From Prevotella sp. (lineage in GTDB: Bacteria > Bacteroidota > Bacteroidia > Bacteroidales > Bacteroidaceae), in contig JAFSRY010000023.1 in the NCBI GenBank assembly GCA_017445845.1, forward strand, positions 36,717 to 100,716: a DNA stretch of 64,000 nt. The letters are read 5' to 3'. A program made the position numbers and the translations under genes. Shown one piece after another: positions 43,252 to 51,869 of the stretch (positions are counted from its first letter, which is position 1; each line of letters begins with the position of its first letter). A model generated the notes under the pieces. That model searched no databases. It was not told where the DNA came from and was given only the letters and a program-made list of their open reading frames with translations.

Positions 43252-44187
43252 ATGAAAAAACTATGCTATCTCTTCGGGGCACTGCTCATCGTGGCATGCC
43301 AACCGAAGAACCCATCAGAAGAAGCCTCAACGACAGGCAACAAGCCGGAAGTAACAGTGGCAGTAGTGAGCGACCTTCACTTTGACATGCCACCCGAGAC
43401 GGACCAGTTCCATCATGTCGTAGCCATCAACCGCCTGAACGACAGCATCCATATCGATGCCGTCCTGCAGACGGGAGATCTCTTCGACAAGGCAGACCCG
43501 CAGATACTGGCACTCTACAGGGAACGGTGGGAACAAAACAAAGATTCTTCACCCCGAAACATCCACTGCCCCGTCTATCCCCTCTATGGCAATCACGACA
43601 TAGCCCCCGAACACGGACGACCAAACATCAACAAGCAAGGCTATGAGCTGAACATGCAGTATCTTGACTCGCTGTTGAAGGGCCGGCAGATAGACCGCAC
43701 CATTTGCGACTACGACCCCGACAGCCGTGCCTACTCCTTCAACCTCGGCGGTGTCCACTTCGTCATGGTATCGTTGGCTGCCGGCGACACTACCTACTGT
43801 AAGAGCAACTTCGAGTGGTTGCGACAAGACCTCAAGACCCACTGCTCCGACGGCACTCCCCTTGTCTACTGTCAGCACTATGGCTTCGACGAATGGGCCC
43901 TTGAATGGTGGACCGACGAACAACGGCAGGAACTCATGAAGACCCTTCAGCCGTACCGACTGGCTGCTTTCCTCGTCGGCCATACCCACCAGTGGTCGGT
44001 GCAGCAGTTCTTCGGTATTCCGATTGTCCAAGTGAATAATGCCTGGCGCGACTCCGACGGACCGGCCTCATTCTGCCTGCTGAAGATAAAAGGCAATGAT
44101 GTCAGTATCGAGACTTATGCCGTGCTTGACGAAGGACAGATCGTCAGCCGTCTTGAACCCGTCATCAAGATGGAAATGAGAAATTAG
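43252..44187 (+). CDS. Calcineurin-like metallophosphoesterase lipoprotein
   Basis: A 311-residue lipoprotein (lipobox LLIVAC). All five metal-binding blocks of the calcineurin-like fold are seen in order: VVSDLHFD, LQTGDLFDKAD, PLYGNHDIAP, VYCQHYGFD and LVGHTHQWS. It hydrolyses a phosphomonoester or diester outside the cytoplasm; the substrate cannot be read. The last 23 bp overlap the 3' end of the convergent sugar permease gene, so the two transcripts would be antisense at their ends. Confidence 0.9.
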   Translation: MKKLCYLFGALLIVACQPKNPSEEASTTGNKPEVTVAVVSDLHFDMPPETDQFHHVVAINRLNDSIHIDAVLQTGDLFDKADPQILALYRERWEQNKDSSPRNIHCPVYPLYGNHDIAPEHGRPNINKQGYELNMQYLDSLLKGRQIDRTICDYDPDSRAYSFNLGGVHFVMVSLAAGDTTYCKSNFEWLRQDLKTHCSDGTPLVYCQHYGFDEWALEWWTDEQRQELMKTLQPYRLAAFLVGHTHQWSVQQFFGIPIVQVNNAWRDSDGPASFCLLKIKGNDVSIETYAVLDEGQIVSRLEPVIKMEMRN

Positions 44188-45385
44188 ATTTCTTTCTTAC
44201 CAGATGGGCGGCATAACAGAGGACGACGCTGAAGCCCAAAAGGGGAATCACGAAAGGCAACACCAGATTGGTGCGGTCGGCAATAATACCCATAAGCAAG
44301 AATCCACAACCGCCGACAGGTGTCATCATGAGCACCGAGCCGGCACTCTTGGTCAGTCGGCCCAATCCTCGTACGGCCAAAGAGAAAATAGTGGGGAACA
44401 TGATGGCTTCGAAGAAATAGTTGGCGATAAGGGCTACCAACGAGACGATGCCTAAATCACAGAGCACCAGCAACATGCACACCACCGTTCCGACGGCACA
44501 CCAGAGCAACATCACCTCAGCCCGCACGAAGCGCATCACCCAGCTGCCGATGAAACGGCCTGCCATGAAGATGAGGAGAGCCAACGAGATGAAGCGCGAA
44601 GCCGATAGCTTGTCCATCAGTCCTTCGCCGGTGACAAAGTTGACGAAATAGCTGTTGATGCTGATTTCAGCCACCTCATAGGCCAACAGGGCCAGAAACC
44701 CGAAGACGAAAATGGGCGTATGGAGCAGTTTCATCACATTGCTGCCATGCTCTTCATTGTCGTCGGCATGGGCAATCTCCGGCAAATCTACCCGGCTGAA
44801 GATGATGGCGATAACGAGCACAAGGATGCCGATAAAGGTATAAGGTACCGAGACGTCGCCACTCTCACGTTCGCTCCCGAAAAGGAACTGCCCCACAAGG
44901 AGGGTTGCCAAAAAGCATCCCATGCCGTTGAAGGTCTGGGAGAGGTTCAGCCGGCTCGACGATGTCTCACGCGGCCCGAGCTCGGTTACATAGGGATTGG
45001 CAGCGGTCTCCAAAAAGGTGAGTCCGCATCCAATGATAAACAGGGCAATGAGGAACGCCCAGAAAGTTCCCATGGCTGAAGCCGGTATGAAGAGCAGCGA
45101 GCCGATGCCGAACAGGAGCAGTCCGGTGACGACACCGCGCCGATAGCCATAGTCGTTGGTGATGACTCCGGCAGGAATGGCCATGAGGAAATAGCCCAGA
45201 TAGGTGATGACTTGGATGAGGGCCGACTGAGTAATTGTGATGTGCAGTTCATCCTGAAAATGTTTGTTGAGTACGTCGAGGATAGCTCGCGCGCCACCCC
45301 ACAGGAAGAACAGCAACGTAATAAGGACAAACGGTATGAGGTACCGTTTGTCTGTCAGTTTGGTCTTGTCTAAGTTTTTTTTCAT
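44165..45385 (-). CDS. FHS family sugar:proton symporter (FucP/GluP-like MFS)
   Basis: A 406-residue, 12-helix major facilitator protein. The N-terminus FVLITLLFFLWGGARAILDVLNKHFQDEL and the conserved FLETAANPYVTELGPRETSSSRLNLSQTFNGMG match the fucose/glucose-galactose permease (FHS) family. It imports a monosaccharide with protons; the sugar is unknown. It is convergent with and overlaps the phosphoesterase gene by 23 bp. Upstream, the aquaporin gene ends in a terminator, so the permease likely has its own promoter, which I could not identify. Confidence 0.91.
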   Translation of the reverse strand: MKKNLDKTKLTDKRYLIPFVLITLLFFLWGGARAILDVLNKHFQDELHITITQSALIQVITYLGYFLMAIPAGVITNDYGYRRGVVTGLLLFGIGSLLFIPASAMGTFWAFLIALFIIGCGLTFLETAANPYVTELGPRETSSSRLNLSQTFNGMGCFLATLLVGQFLFGSERESGDVSVPYTFIGILVLVIAIIFSRVDLPEIAHADDNEEHGSNVMKLLHTPIFVFGFLALLAYEVAEISINSYFVNFVTGEGLMDKLSASRFISLALLIFMAGRFIGSWVMRFVRAEVMLLWCAVGTVVCMLLVLCDLGIVSLVALIANYFFEAIMFPTIFSLAVRGLGRLTKSAGSVLMMTPVGGCGFLLMGIIADRTNLVLPFVIPLLGFSVVLCYAAHLVRKKSNFSFPS

Positions 45386-45406
45386 TTTTTAGAGGTCACG
45401 ATAAAG

Positions 45407-45435
45407 AGGGAGAGAGGCGTTGGGTCTCTCTCCCT
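45407..45435 (-). terminator. Terminator after the aquaporin gene
   Basis: AGGGAGAGAG (45407-45416) pairs with CTCTCTCCCT (45426-45435), loop 9 nt, followed on the minus strand by CTTTAT. It lies 7 bp after the aquaporin stop codon. Confidence 0.8.
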
Positions 45436-45442
45436 TTAAGGA

Positions 45443-46117
45443 TTATTCTGCAGGCTTGATGGCCTTCCAAATGCAAGCAGCCAAAGCACCACCTACGAGC
45501 GGACCCACGATGAATACCCACAGGTCTGCAAGGGCCTTGCCACCTTCGAAGAGGGCGGGACCGATGGAACGTGCAGGGTTCACGGAGGTTCCCGTGAAGT
45601 GGATGCCTACAAGATGGATGAGGATCAGGCTCAGACCAATGGCCAGTCCAGCGAAGTTGTTGGTAGCACCGTTGGTCTTCGATGTAGCGCCGAGGACGAC
45701 GAGCACGAAGAGGGTGGTGAGCACAATCTCGACAATCAGTCCGTTACAGACGCCATAATTGCAGGCATTGGCACCGGTAGCCGTTGTGATGACGAGGCTC
45801 GGATCGGTAGCGACGATACCGGCCAGGACGGCAGCGGCAAGGATGGCGCCGATGACCTGGAACACCATATACATGGCACAGTCCTTGGCAGAGATGCCTC
45901 CGTTCAGATAGACACCCAGCGTGATGGCGGGGTTGATGTGGCAACCAGAGATGCCTCCGATGGTGTAAGCCATAGCGACGACGGCCAGACCGAATGCGAT
46001 GGCAGTTCCTACGATGGCTGCTGTGTTGTCCGGTCCGCAGCCCAGAGCTACGGCGGCGCCGCAACCTAAGAAGGTGAGCACGAATGTGCCGACCAGTTCT
46101 GCAAAATACTTTTTCAT
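45443..46117 (-). CDS. aqpZ: Aquaporin (AqpZ-like)
   Basis: A 224-residue six-helix channel of the MIP family. The two NPA boxes are HINPAITLG (62-64) and TSVNPARSIG (180-182). The selectivity-filter Arg183 follows the second NPA, and His168 lies 12 residues before it, the spacing found in water-selective AqpZ. It therefore more likely conducts water than glycerol. The N-terminus (KKYFAELVGTFVLTFLGCG) is typical. No promoter of the TAnnTTTG type is visible upstream. Confidence 0.94.
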   Translation of the reverse strand: MKKYFAELVGTFVLTFLGCGAAVALGCGPDNTAAIVGTAIAFGLAVVAMAYTIGGISGCHINPAITLGVYLNGGISAKDCAMYMVFQVIGAILAAAVLAGIVATDPSLVITTATGANACNYGVCNGLIVEIVLTTLFVLVVLGATSKTNGATNNFAGLAIGLSLILIHLVGIHFTGTSVNPARSIGPALFEGGKALADLWVFIVGPLVGGALAACIWKAIKPAE

Positions 46118-46228
46118 ACGTGTTAGTTTTGTTGTTTAATAAAAGTTTATTTAATAAGCTATCTCTTATTATTATATAACGCGCGAACAAACATTTTATT
46201 ATAATAAAGGCTTGCTTTTTTTCTTTCC

Positions 46229-47008
46229 TCAGTATCGGATATTGAGCACCTTCAGGTTCTGAAGTACCGTCTGCTGCGCCGTCTGCTGCAATACCTCGGC
46301 CTGTTCAGGTGTCAAATCACGGCAGACATCGGTCTGATAGGGCCGTCCGATGATAGTAGTGAAGATGACGTTGGCAGCCAGATAGCTACCCATGGGCGAC
46401 GGATGCAGGCAGTCGGGCAGGTGGAGCTGGAACTCGGGATGGGCCTTGCGCACGGCCTCCCAAGCCCACCCTACAGGGGCACACCAAGAGTTGTTCTGAT
46501 AGGCCATCTCAAGATAGCTCGTTGCCAGACGCATCTGCATGAGGTCGTAAGTATCGTCGAGGGTATAGTCTGTCTTATCCACATTGCCGTATTTATGGGC
46601 AAACGTCATGTAGTAGATGGTATGGGCTTGGGGTGAATAGACATGTGCCAGACTGTCTATCTTATGGGCATAGGGATACACCTCGCGTGCCACCACATCG
46701 GTCTCCATGCCAGGCAACTGGCTCTGTTCCTGCAATACGATGTAGTCCCAACGTTGTTCCTTCAGCAGTTTCTTCAGACGCGGATTGGCCCAATGACCGC
46801 TCAGCTGCTCGCCGCCTTTCAACACGCGGGTCATGCTGAGTTTAAGTCCTTGCGAGGCTGCAATGTCTTGGACAATGGCCGGGAGGTCATTAAAATAGGT
46901 CAGGCTGTTGCCTACCCATAACACGCGCAACGAGTCGGCCTCGGCTGCCCGTGCACTCGTTGCCACGCAAAACATGACTGCGAGGATTATTCTTGTTAAG
47001 TTTCTCAT
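46229..47008 (-). CDS. Exported SGNH-hydrolase-like protein (DUF4886 type)
   Basis: A 259-residue protein with a signal peptide (MFCVATSARA-AE). The SGNH-type first block is RVLWVGNSLTYFNDLP (Ser in GNSLT), then YIVLQEQSQLPG and the last block LHLPDCLHPSPMGSYLAANVI with the Asp-x-x-His pair. This is the arrangement of DUF4886/GDSL-like enzymes in Bacteroidetes. It is a likely esterase or deacetylase acting on a glycan, but the substrate is unknown. It is transcribed away from the second nrdD. Confidence 0.82.
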   Translation of the reverse strand: MRNLTRIILAVMFCVATSARAAEADSLRVLWVGNSLTYFNDLPAIVQDIAASQGLKLSMTRVLKGGEQLSGHWANPRLKKLLKEQRWDYIVLQEQSQLPGMETDVVAREVYPYAHKIDSLAHVYSPQAHTIYYMTFAHKYGNVDKTDYTLDDTYDLMQMRLATSYLEMAYQNNSWCAPVGWAWEAVRKAHPEFQLHLPDCLHPSPMGSYLAANVIFTTIIGRPYQTDVCRDLTPEQAEVLQQTAQQTVLQNLKVLNIRY

Positions 47009-47029
47009 GATTGTTATATTATGTTACTG

Positions 47030-47037
47030 CAAATTTA
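47030..47037 (-). promoter_or_regulatory. -7 box of the DUF4886 gene
   Basis: Minus-strand TAAATTTG, 21 nt before the ATG at 47008. Confidence 0.5.
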
Positions 47038-47271
47038 CATATTTTTTTTGAGATGCCGAATAAAATGTCGACTTTTCTTTCACAAAAAATAAAGACTCGG
47101 GAAAGAAAGTCCGCCGAAAACGATAAGAGTTGCCAAAAATAAACACACCGGACAATCGTGAAGAAAAGAAAGTTTTCCGTTTCATCTTCACAAACCATTG
47201 GAAATCAGCTATTAAACATTATTTAACACAAGAAAAGTTTTCCAAAATGGCAAACTTACAAAGAAATGTAT

Positions 47272-47279
47272 TACCTTTG
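47272..47279 (+). promoter_or_regulatory. -7 box of nrdD2, which decides the start codon
   Basis: TACCTTTG matches the -7 consensus. The open frame extends upstream through it (ATG at 47266), but that ATG lies in the promoter, so translation must begin at the next ATG, 47323. That start also gives the expected NrdD N-terminus. Confidence 0.7.
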
Positions 47280-47322
47280 CAGATACATTTTGAATAACAC
47301 CATTAAACCCGTTAAACCATCA

Positions 47323-49545
47323 ATGATCCAAACAGTACTGAAGCGCGACGGGCGTATCGTCGGCTTCAATGAACAGAAAATAATGGCCGCCATACGTAAG
47401 GCCATGCTCCACACCGAGAAGGGTGAGGACGAGCAGCTCATTCAGCAAATCACCGACCACATTGCTTTCCGCGGAAAGTCGCAGATGAGTGTGGAGGACA
47501 TTCAGGACGCCGTTGAAGTGGAACTCATGAAGAGTTCGCGCAAGGATGTTGCGCAAAAGTATATTGCCTACCGCCACAAGCGCAGCATTGCCCGAAAGGC
47601 CAAGACGCGCGATGTCTTCCTCGACATCGTCAACATCAAGAACAATGATGTCACCCGCGAAAACGCCAACATGAATGCCGACACCCCGGCAGGAATGATG
47701 ATGAAGTTCGCATCGGAAACCACAAAGCCCTTCGTCGACGACTATCTGCTCTCCGACGATGTGCGCGATGCCGTGCAACACAACTACCTGCACATCCACG
47801 ACAAGGACTACTATCCCACCAAGTCGCTTACATGCTGCCAGCATCCACTCGACCACATCCTTGAGCGCGGCTTTACCGCCGGACATGGCTCCAGCCGTCC
47901 TGCCAAGCGCATCGAGACAGCATCCGTGCTGGCCTGCATATCCATGGAAACAGCCCAGAACGAGATGCACGGCGGACAGGCCATTCCCGCCTTCGATTTC
48001 TACCTCGCCCCTTATGTCCGTATGAGTTTCATTGAGGAACTGAAAGGACTCTCGAAGCTGACGGGCAAAGACTACGCCTATCTCTACGACATTGAACTCG
48101 AAGACTACCTGAAGAAGCCTCTCGACTGGCTTGAAGGCGACGAGCGCATCGTGCAACATGCCGTCAACCAGACCGTCAGCCGAGTGCATCAGGCGATGGA
48201 GGCCTTCATCCATAACATGAATACCATCCACTCGCGCGGTGGCAACCAGGTTGTATTCTCCAGCATCAACTACGGCACCGACACTTCTGCCGAAGGTCGC
48301 TGTGTGATGCGCGAATTGCTCAAGTCCACCTACGACGGCGTCGGCAACGGCGAGACCGCCATCTTCCCCATACAGATTTGGAAGAAGAAACGTGGTGTGA
48401 ACTACCTGCCAGAAGACCGCAACTATGACCTCTACGAACTGGCCTGCAAGGTGACCGCCCGCCGTTTCTTCCCCAACTTCCTCAACCTCGACGCCTCGTT
48501 CAACCAGACGGAAGAGTGGAAGGCCGACGACCCCAAACGCTACATGCACGAAGTGGCCACGATGGGATGCCGCACCCGTGTCTTCGAGAACCGCTTCGGA
48601 CCGAAGACCTCCATAGCCCGCGGCAACATCTCCTTTACCACCATCAACATCGTCAAGCTGGCCATTGAATGTATGGGCATCAAGAGTAAGGAAGAGCGAA
48701 TTGCCGCCTTCTTTGCCAAGCTGGACAACCTGCTTGAGATTGCCGCCAAGCAGCTCGACGAGCGTTATGACTTCCAGAAGACTGCCTATGCCAAGCAGTT
48801 CCCACTGCTGATGAGTTCACTGTGGATATACTCTGAGAAGCTAAAGCCCACCGACACCATCGAGAGCGTCATCAACCAGGGCACCCTCGGCATCGGCTTC
48901 ATCGGACTGGCAGAGTGTCTCGTCGCCCTCACCGGCAAGCATCATGGCGAGAGTGAAGAGTCTCAGGCCCTCGGACTGAAGATAGTGACTTACATGCGCG
49001 ACCGCGTTCAGGAGTTCTCTGAGCGTTATCAGCACAACTACTCCGTCCTTGCCACACCGGCAGAAGGCCTTGCCGGAAAGTTCACAAAGGTTGACCAAAA
49101 GGAGTTCGGGCGCATTCCCGGCATCACCGACCGCGACTACTATACCAACTCCAACCATGTGCCCGTCTACTATAAGTGCTCAGCCCGCCACAAGGCTGAA
49201 GTGGAAGCTCCCTATCACAACCTCACGCGCGGCGGACATATCTTCTATGTAGAGATTGACGGCGATGCCACCCACAACCCCGACGTCATCAAGGGTGTCG
49301 TCGACATGATGGACCAGCTCGACATGGGATATGGCAGCGTGAACCACAACCGCAACCGTTGCATGGACTGCGGATATGAGAATGCCGACCCGAAGCTCGA
49401 GGTTTGCCCTAAGTGCGGCAGCACCCACATCGACAAACTGCAGCGCATCACGGGCTATCTCGTCGGCACCACCGACCGCTGGAACCACGGCAAACTGAGC
49501 GAACTCAACGACCGAGTCACCCACGTTGAAAAGACACTTGACTAA
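47323..49545 (+). CDS. nrdD: Anaerobic (class III) ribonucleoside-triphosphate reductase, second copy
   Basis: A 740-residue glycyl-radical reductase starting MIQTVLKRDGRIVGFNEQKI (ATP-cone). The body has KSLTCCQHPLDHILERGF, MHGGQAIPAFDFYLAPYVR and NTIHSRGGNQVVFSSINYGTD. The C-terminus has the zinc site CMDCGYENADPKLEVCPKCGS and the glycyl loop RITGYLVGTTDRWN. It is the classical facultative-type NrdD, clearly different from the 698-residue enzyme at 26170. nrdG2 follows after 35 bp. Having two class III systems and no class I or II enzyme in this window fits an obligate anaerobe. Confidence 0.95.
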   Translation: MIQTVLKRDGRIVGFNEQKIMAAIRKAMLHTEKGEDEQLIQQITDHIAFRGKSQMSVEDIQDAVEVELMKSSRKDVAQKYIAYRHKRSIARKAKTRDVFLDIVNIKNNDVTRENANMNADTPAGMMMKFASETTKPFVDDYLLSDDVRDAVQHNYLHIHDKDYYPTKSLTCCQHPLDHILERGFTAGHGSSRPAKRIETASVLACISMETAQNEMHGGQAIPAFDFYLAPYVRMSFIEELKGLSKLTGKDYAYLYDIELEDYLKKPLDWLEGDERIVQHAVNQTVSRVHQAMEAFIHNMNTIHSRGGNQVVFSSINYGTDTSAEGRCVMRELLKSTYDGVGNGETAIFPIQIWKKKRGVNYLPEDRNYDLYELACKVTARRFFPNFLNLDASFNQTEEWKADDPKRYMHEVATMGCRTRVFENRFGPKTSIARGNISFTTINIVKLAIECMGIKSKEERIAAFFAKLDNLLEIAAKQLDERYDFQKTAYAKQFPLLMSSLWIYSEKLKPTDTIESVINQGTLGIGFIGLAECLVALTGKHHGESEESQALGLKIVTYMRDRVQEFSERYQHNYSVLATPAEGLAGKFTKVDQKEFGRIPGITDRDYYTNSNHVPVYYKCSARHKAEVEAPYHNLTRGGHIFYVEIDGDATHNPDVIKGVVDMMDQLDMGYGSVNHNRNRCMDCGYENADPKLEVCPKCGSTHIDKLQRITGYLVGTTDRWNHGKLSELNDRVTHVEKTLD

Positions 49546-49580
49546 TGACCAATGGTTAATTGACAATTATCCATTCGCAC

Positions 49581-50069
49581 ATGCTATCTATCCTCGACAT
49601 TGTAGAAGACACGATGGTCGACGGACCCGGCTTCCGCACGACCATCTATTGTGCCGGATGCCCCAACCACTGCCCGGGCTGCCACAACCCACAGTCGTGG
49701 GACATCAACAACGGCCACCTCGTCAGCACCGACGACATCATGAAGGTCATCGAGGCAGACCCCTTTGCCAACGTCACCTTCAGCGGCGGCGACCCGATGT
49801 TCCAACCCGACGGATTTACGGAACTGGCAGAAACCATCCGACAGAGGACAAAGAAGACCATCTGGTGCTACACCGGTTTCCGCTACGAAGACCTCCTCTC
49901 CCACCCTGCCCGCAGACGCCTGCTTGAACTGGTCGACGTCCTCGTCGACGGACCTTACATAGAGCGCCTGCGCAGCGAAGAACTGATTTTCCGTGGAAGC
50001 AGCAACCAGCGTCTCATCGACGTGCCGGCATCCCTCCAAGAAGGCACCGTCGTCCTGTGGAAAAGGTGA
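49581..50069 (+). CDS. nrdG: Anaerobic ribonucleotide reductase activating protein (second copy)
   Basis: A 162-residue activase from the ATG at 49581; the frame extends to a TTG at 49560. It begins MLSILDIVEDTMVDGPGFRT. The radical SAM cluster motif is CAGCPNHCPGCHNPQSW (CX3CX2C) and the SAM-binding block is VTFSGGDPMFQPDGF. The C-terminal FRGSSNQRLIDVPAS and LWKR are typical of NrdG. It would activate the adjacent NrdD2. A 22-bp period array lies directly downstream. Confidence 0.93.
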   Translation: MLSILDIVEDTMVDGPGFRTTIYCAGCPNHCPGCHNPQSWDINNGHLVSTDDIMKVIEADPFANVTFSGGDPMFQPDGFTELAETIRQRTKKTIWCYTGFRYEDLLSHPARRRLLELVDVLVDGPYIERLRSEELIFRGSSNQRLIDVPASLQEGTVVLWKR

Positions 50070-50099
50070 AAGCGACTAAAACCCACCGATATTGTTATC

Positions 50100-50209
50100 A
50101 GTGGGTGATAATACGATTATCAAGCACTGGAAATCCGATTATCAACCATTGATAACAGGCACACCAAGCACTGTTAATCCTCTTATCAACCACTGATAAG
50201 CCTGTTATC
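50100..50209. repeat. 22-bp period array, type B (5 degenerate units)
   Basis: Units start at 50100, 50122, 50144, 50166 and 50188. The most conserved parts are AAGCACTG or AACCACTG at the start and TTATC at the end. The unit at 50166 is nearly identical to units of the array at 28681-28808. It lies between convergent nrdG2 and the TPR gene. Confidence 0.85.
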
Positions 50210-50282
50210 TGTGCTTGATGCAAGTAACACCAATGGCGAGTGACGCCATCATGTCTTTTTACCGATGGTGCCGACACATAAA

Positions 50283-50326
50283 AAGAGTGTCCGCAAACAG
50301 GGCTGAGCCTGCTTGCGGACACTCTT
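50283..50326. terminator. Bidirectional terminator between nrdG2 and the TPR gene
   Basis: AAGAGTGTCCGCAA (50283-50296) pairs with TTGCGGACACTCTT (50313-50326); the loop contains a further small stem. A-run and T-run flank the stem, so it can serve both convergent genes. Confidence 0.88.
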
Positions 50327-50344
50327 CTTTATGTATGTATGTTC

Positions 50345-51787
50345 TTACTCGGGCTTGATGAGACCAAGTGCAATCTTAGCGGTCTTGTTCTCGGGATCGA
50401 GTTCCAACATCTTGTTCCAGTAGTAGTCACCCTGCTCCTTCTCGTTGGCGACGATGGTGTAGTAGGCACCAAGATAGTGGTAGGCATCGATGAGATACTT
50501 GGTTTCGTTGGCAGCACGGTCAGGCTTGTCGGCCAGCAGCTCAGCCACCTTCTCATAGTGGGGCTTTGCCAGTCCCTGAGTGCTTTCGGGGTCGAGGCTG
50601 ACAGCGATACGGGCCCGGTTGTTATAGGCAACGTGGGCAACGCTGGGGAATTTCTCTGCGATTTCAGCCCATACGGCATCGGCTTTCAGCTGGGCGGCAG
50701 CCTTCTCTTCACCGGTGAGGGTCTTGGCGTGGTTCTGCCACATCGTGGCCAGTGCACCCATGTCGGCGGCGGTAATCTCGGGCTTTGTCTTCAGATACTT
50801 GTCATAGGTGCCGACAGCGTTTTCGATGTCGCCCTGCTTCTGATAGGCGGTGGAGATGTTCTTCAGTGCGTCGAGGCGGTCGTCGACATACTCCTCACCC
50901 TCGTCATAGGCCTTGCCGAAGGTTTCGATAGCCTTGGCATAGTCTTCAAGACCGAGGTAGACATAACCCTGATGGAGGTAGTCTTTTGAGGTAATCTTGG
51001 CGCTGTCGCTCTGAGTAAACAGGCGGTCGGCAAATGAAAGTGCCTTTTCATAGTCCTTCAGGTTGGTATAGTCCCAGAAGGAAATACGGTTCAGGGCTGC
51101 ATTGCGGGGGAACTTCTGGTTGCCGAAGGTCGATACCTCAAGGCTCTTGTTGAAGTCGCCGGTCAGATAATAGTCCATGGCATAGTTGACAAGCTGGGAA
51201 GCTTCGAGCTTTGACTTGTCGGCCTTGGCATAGGATTCGAGGGCTTTCTTGATGTTTCCGGCACCCTGATAGAGGTCACCGCAAAGGGCATCGACAGGAT
51301 AGCTGGGCACCTGGGCGCGGAGGTCTTCGAGCTTAGAGATGGCATTCGGCAGGCTGGCCTTCTGGTTGGTCTGTGCATAACGCACATAACCGTCGGGGTT
51401 CTTCGGGTCGAAATAGATGGCCTGCTGGAACCATGAGGAGGCAGCACCGCCATCGTCCTTCAACACCTCGATGTCGCCGAGAAGCACATAGGCTGCGCCA
51501 TACTGCTTATTGCGGGCAATGGCCATGTCGGCATACTTCTTGGCATTGTCAAGATCTTTCACTTCGAGGTAGGCACGGCCGATGGCGGTCAGCACGTCGG
51601 CATTCTTCTTGTTGGCCTTGACTACGCTCTTTACTTCAGCTTCTACGTTGGCACCTTTGTCCTTGATGACCTTCGAAATCTGCGAGATAACGGCAGAGTG
51701 GTCGTCAAGCTGTGCCAGGGCGGGGACACTGACGACTGTCGCCAGCATTCCGATGAATAAATATTTGATTGTTTTCATAATTTTCAT
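50345..51787 (-). CDS. Exported TPR-repeat protein
   Basis: A 480-residue protein with a signal peptide (YLFIGMLATVVSVPALA-Q; ATG at 51787 or 51778). The mature part is almost entirely tetratricopeptide-like helical pairs: AIGRAYLEVKDLDNAKKYADMAIARN, YVLLGDIEVLKDDGGAASSWFQQAIYFDPKNPDGYVRYAQ, LHQGYVYLGLEDYAKAIETFGKAYDEG and others. TPR arrays bind partner proteins; this one probably works in the periplasm. Size and style match abundant Bacteroidetes TPR proteins of unknown role. A -7 box lies 36 bp upstream and a strong terminator behind. Confidence 0.88.
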   Translation of the reverse strand: MKIMKTIKYLFIGMLATVVSVPALAQLDDHSAVISQISKVIKDKGANVEAEVKSVVKANKKNADVLTAIGRAYLEVKDLDNAKKYADMAIARNKQYGAAYVLLGDIEVLKDDGGAASSWFQQAIYFDPKNPDGYVRYAQTNQKASLPNAISKLEDLRAQVPSYPVDALCGDLYQGAGNIKKALESYAKADKSKLEASQLVNYAMDYYLTGDFNKSLEVSTFGNQKFPRNAALNRISFWDYTNLKDYEKALSFADRLFTQSDSAKITSKDYLHQGYVYLGLEDYAKAIETFGKAYDEGEEYVDDRLDALKNISTAYQKQGDIENAVGTYDKYLKTKPEITAADMGALATMWQNHAKTLTGEEKAAAQLKADAVWAEIAEKFPSVAHVAYNNRARIAVSLDPESTQGLAKPHYEKVAELLADKPDRAANETKYLIDAYHYLGAYYTIVANEKEQGDYYWNKMLELDPENKTAKIALGLIKPE

Positions 51788-51822
51788 TGCTAATTAAGGG
51801 TTCAACAATCCGTTTGTCGCCA

Positions 51823-51830
51823 CAAAGATA
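51823..51830 (-). promoter_or_regulatory. -7 box of the TPR gene
   Basis: Minus-strand TATCTTTG, 35 nt before the first ATG. Confidence 0.6.
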
Positions 51831-51869
51831 CAAATAAACTGAGAACTATACAAGAAAAAACCGCCTTGT

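Larger units (their letters stand above)
47009..47322. other. Divergent intergenic region (314 bp) between DUF4886 gene and nrdD2
   Basis: AT-rich. It carries a -7 box for each direction and several AAAGTTTTCC-type runs. Nothing else was recognised. Confidence 0.6.

Noticed and set aside
47320-48549. Long open frame (409 codons) on the minus strand
   Set aside because: It is antisense to nrdD2, which has a complete set of class III reductase motifs.
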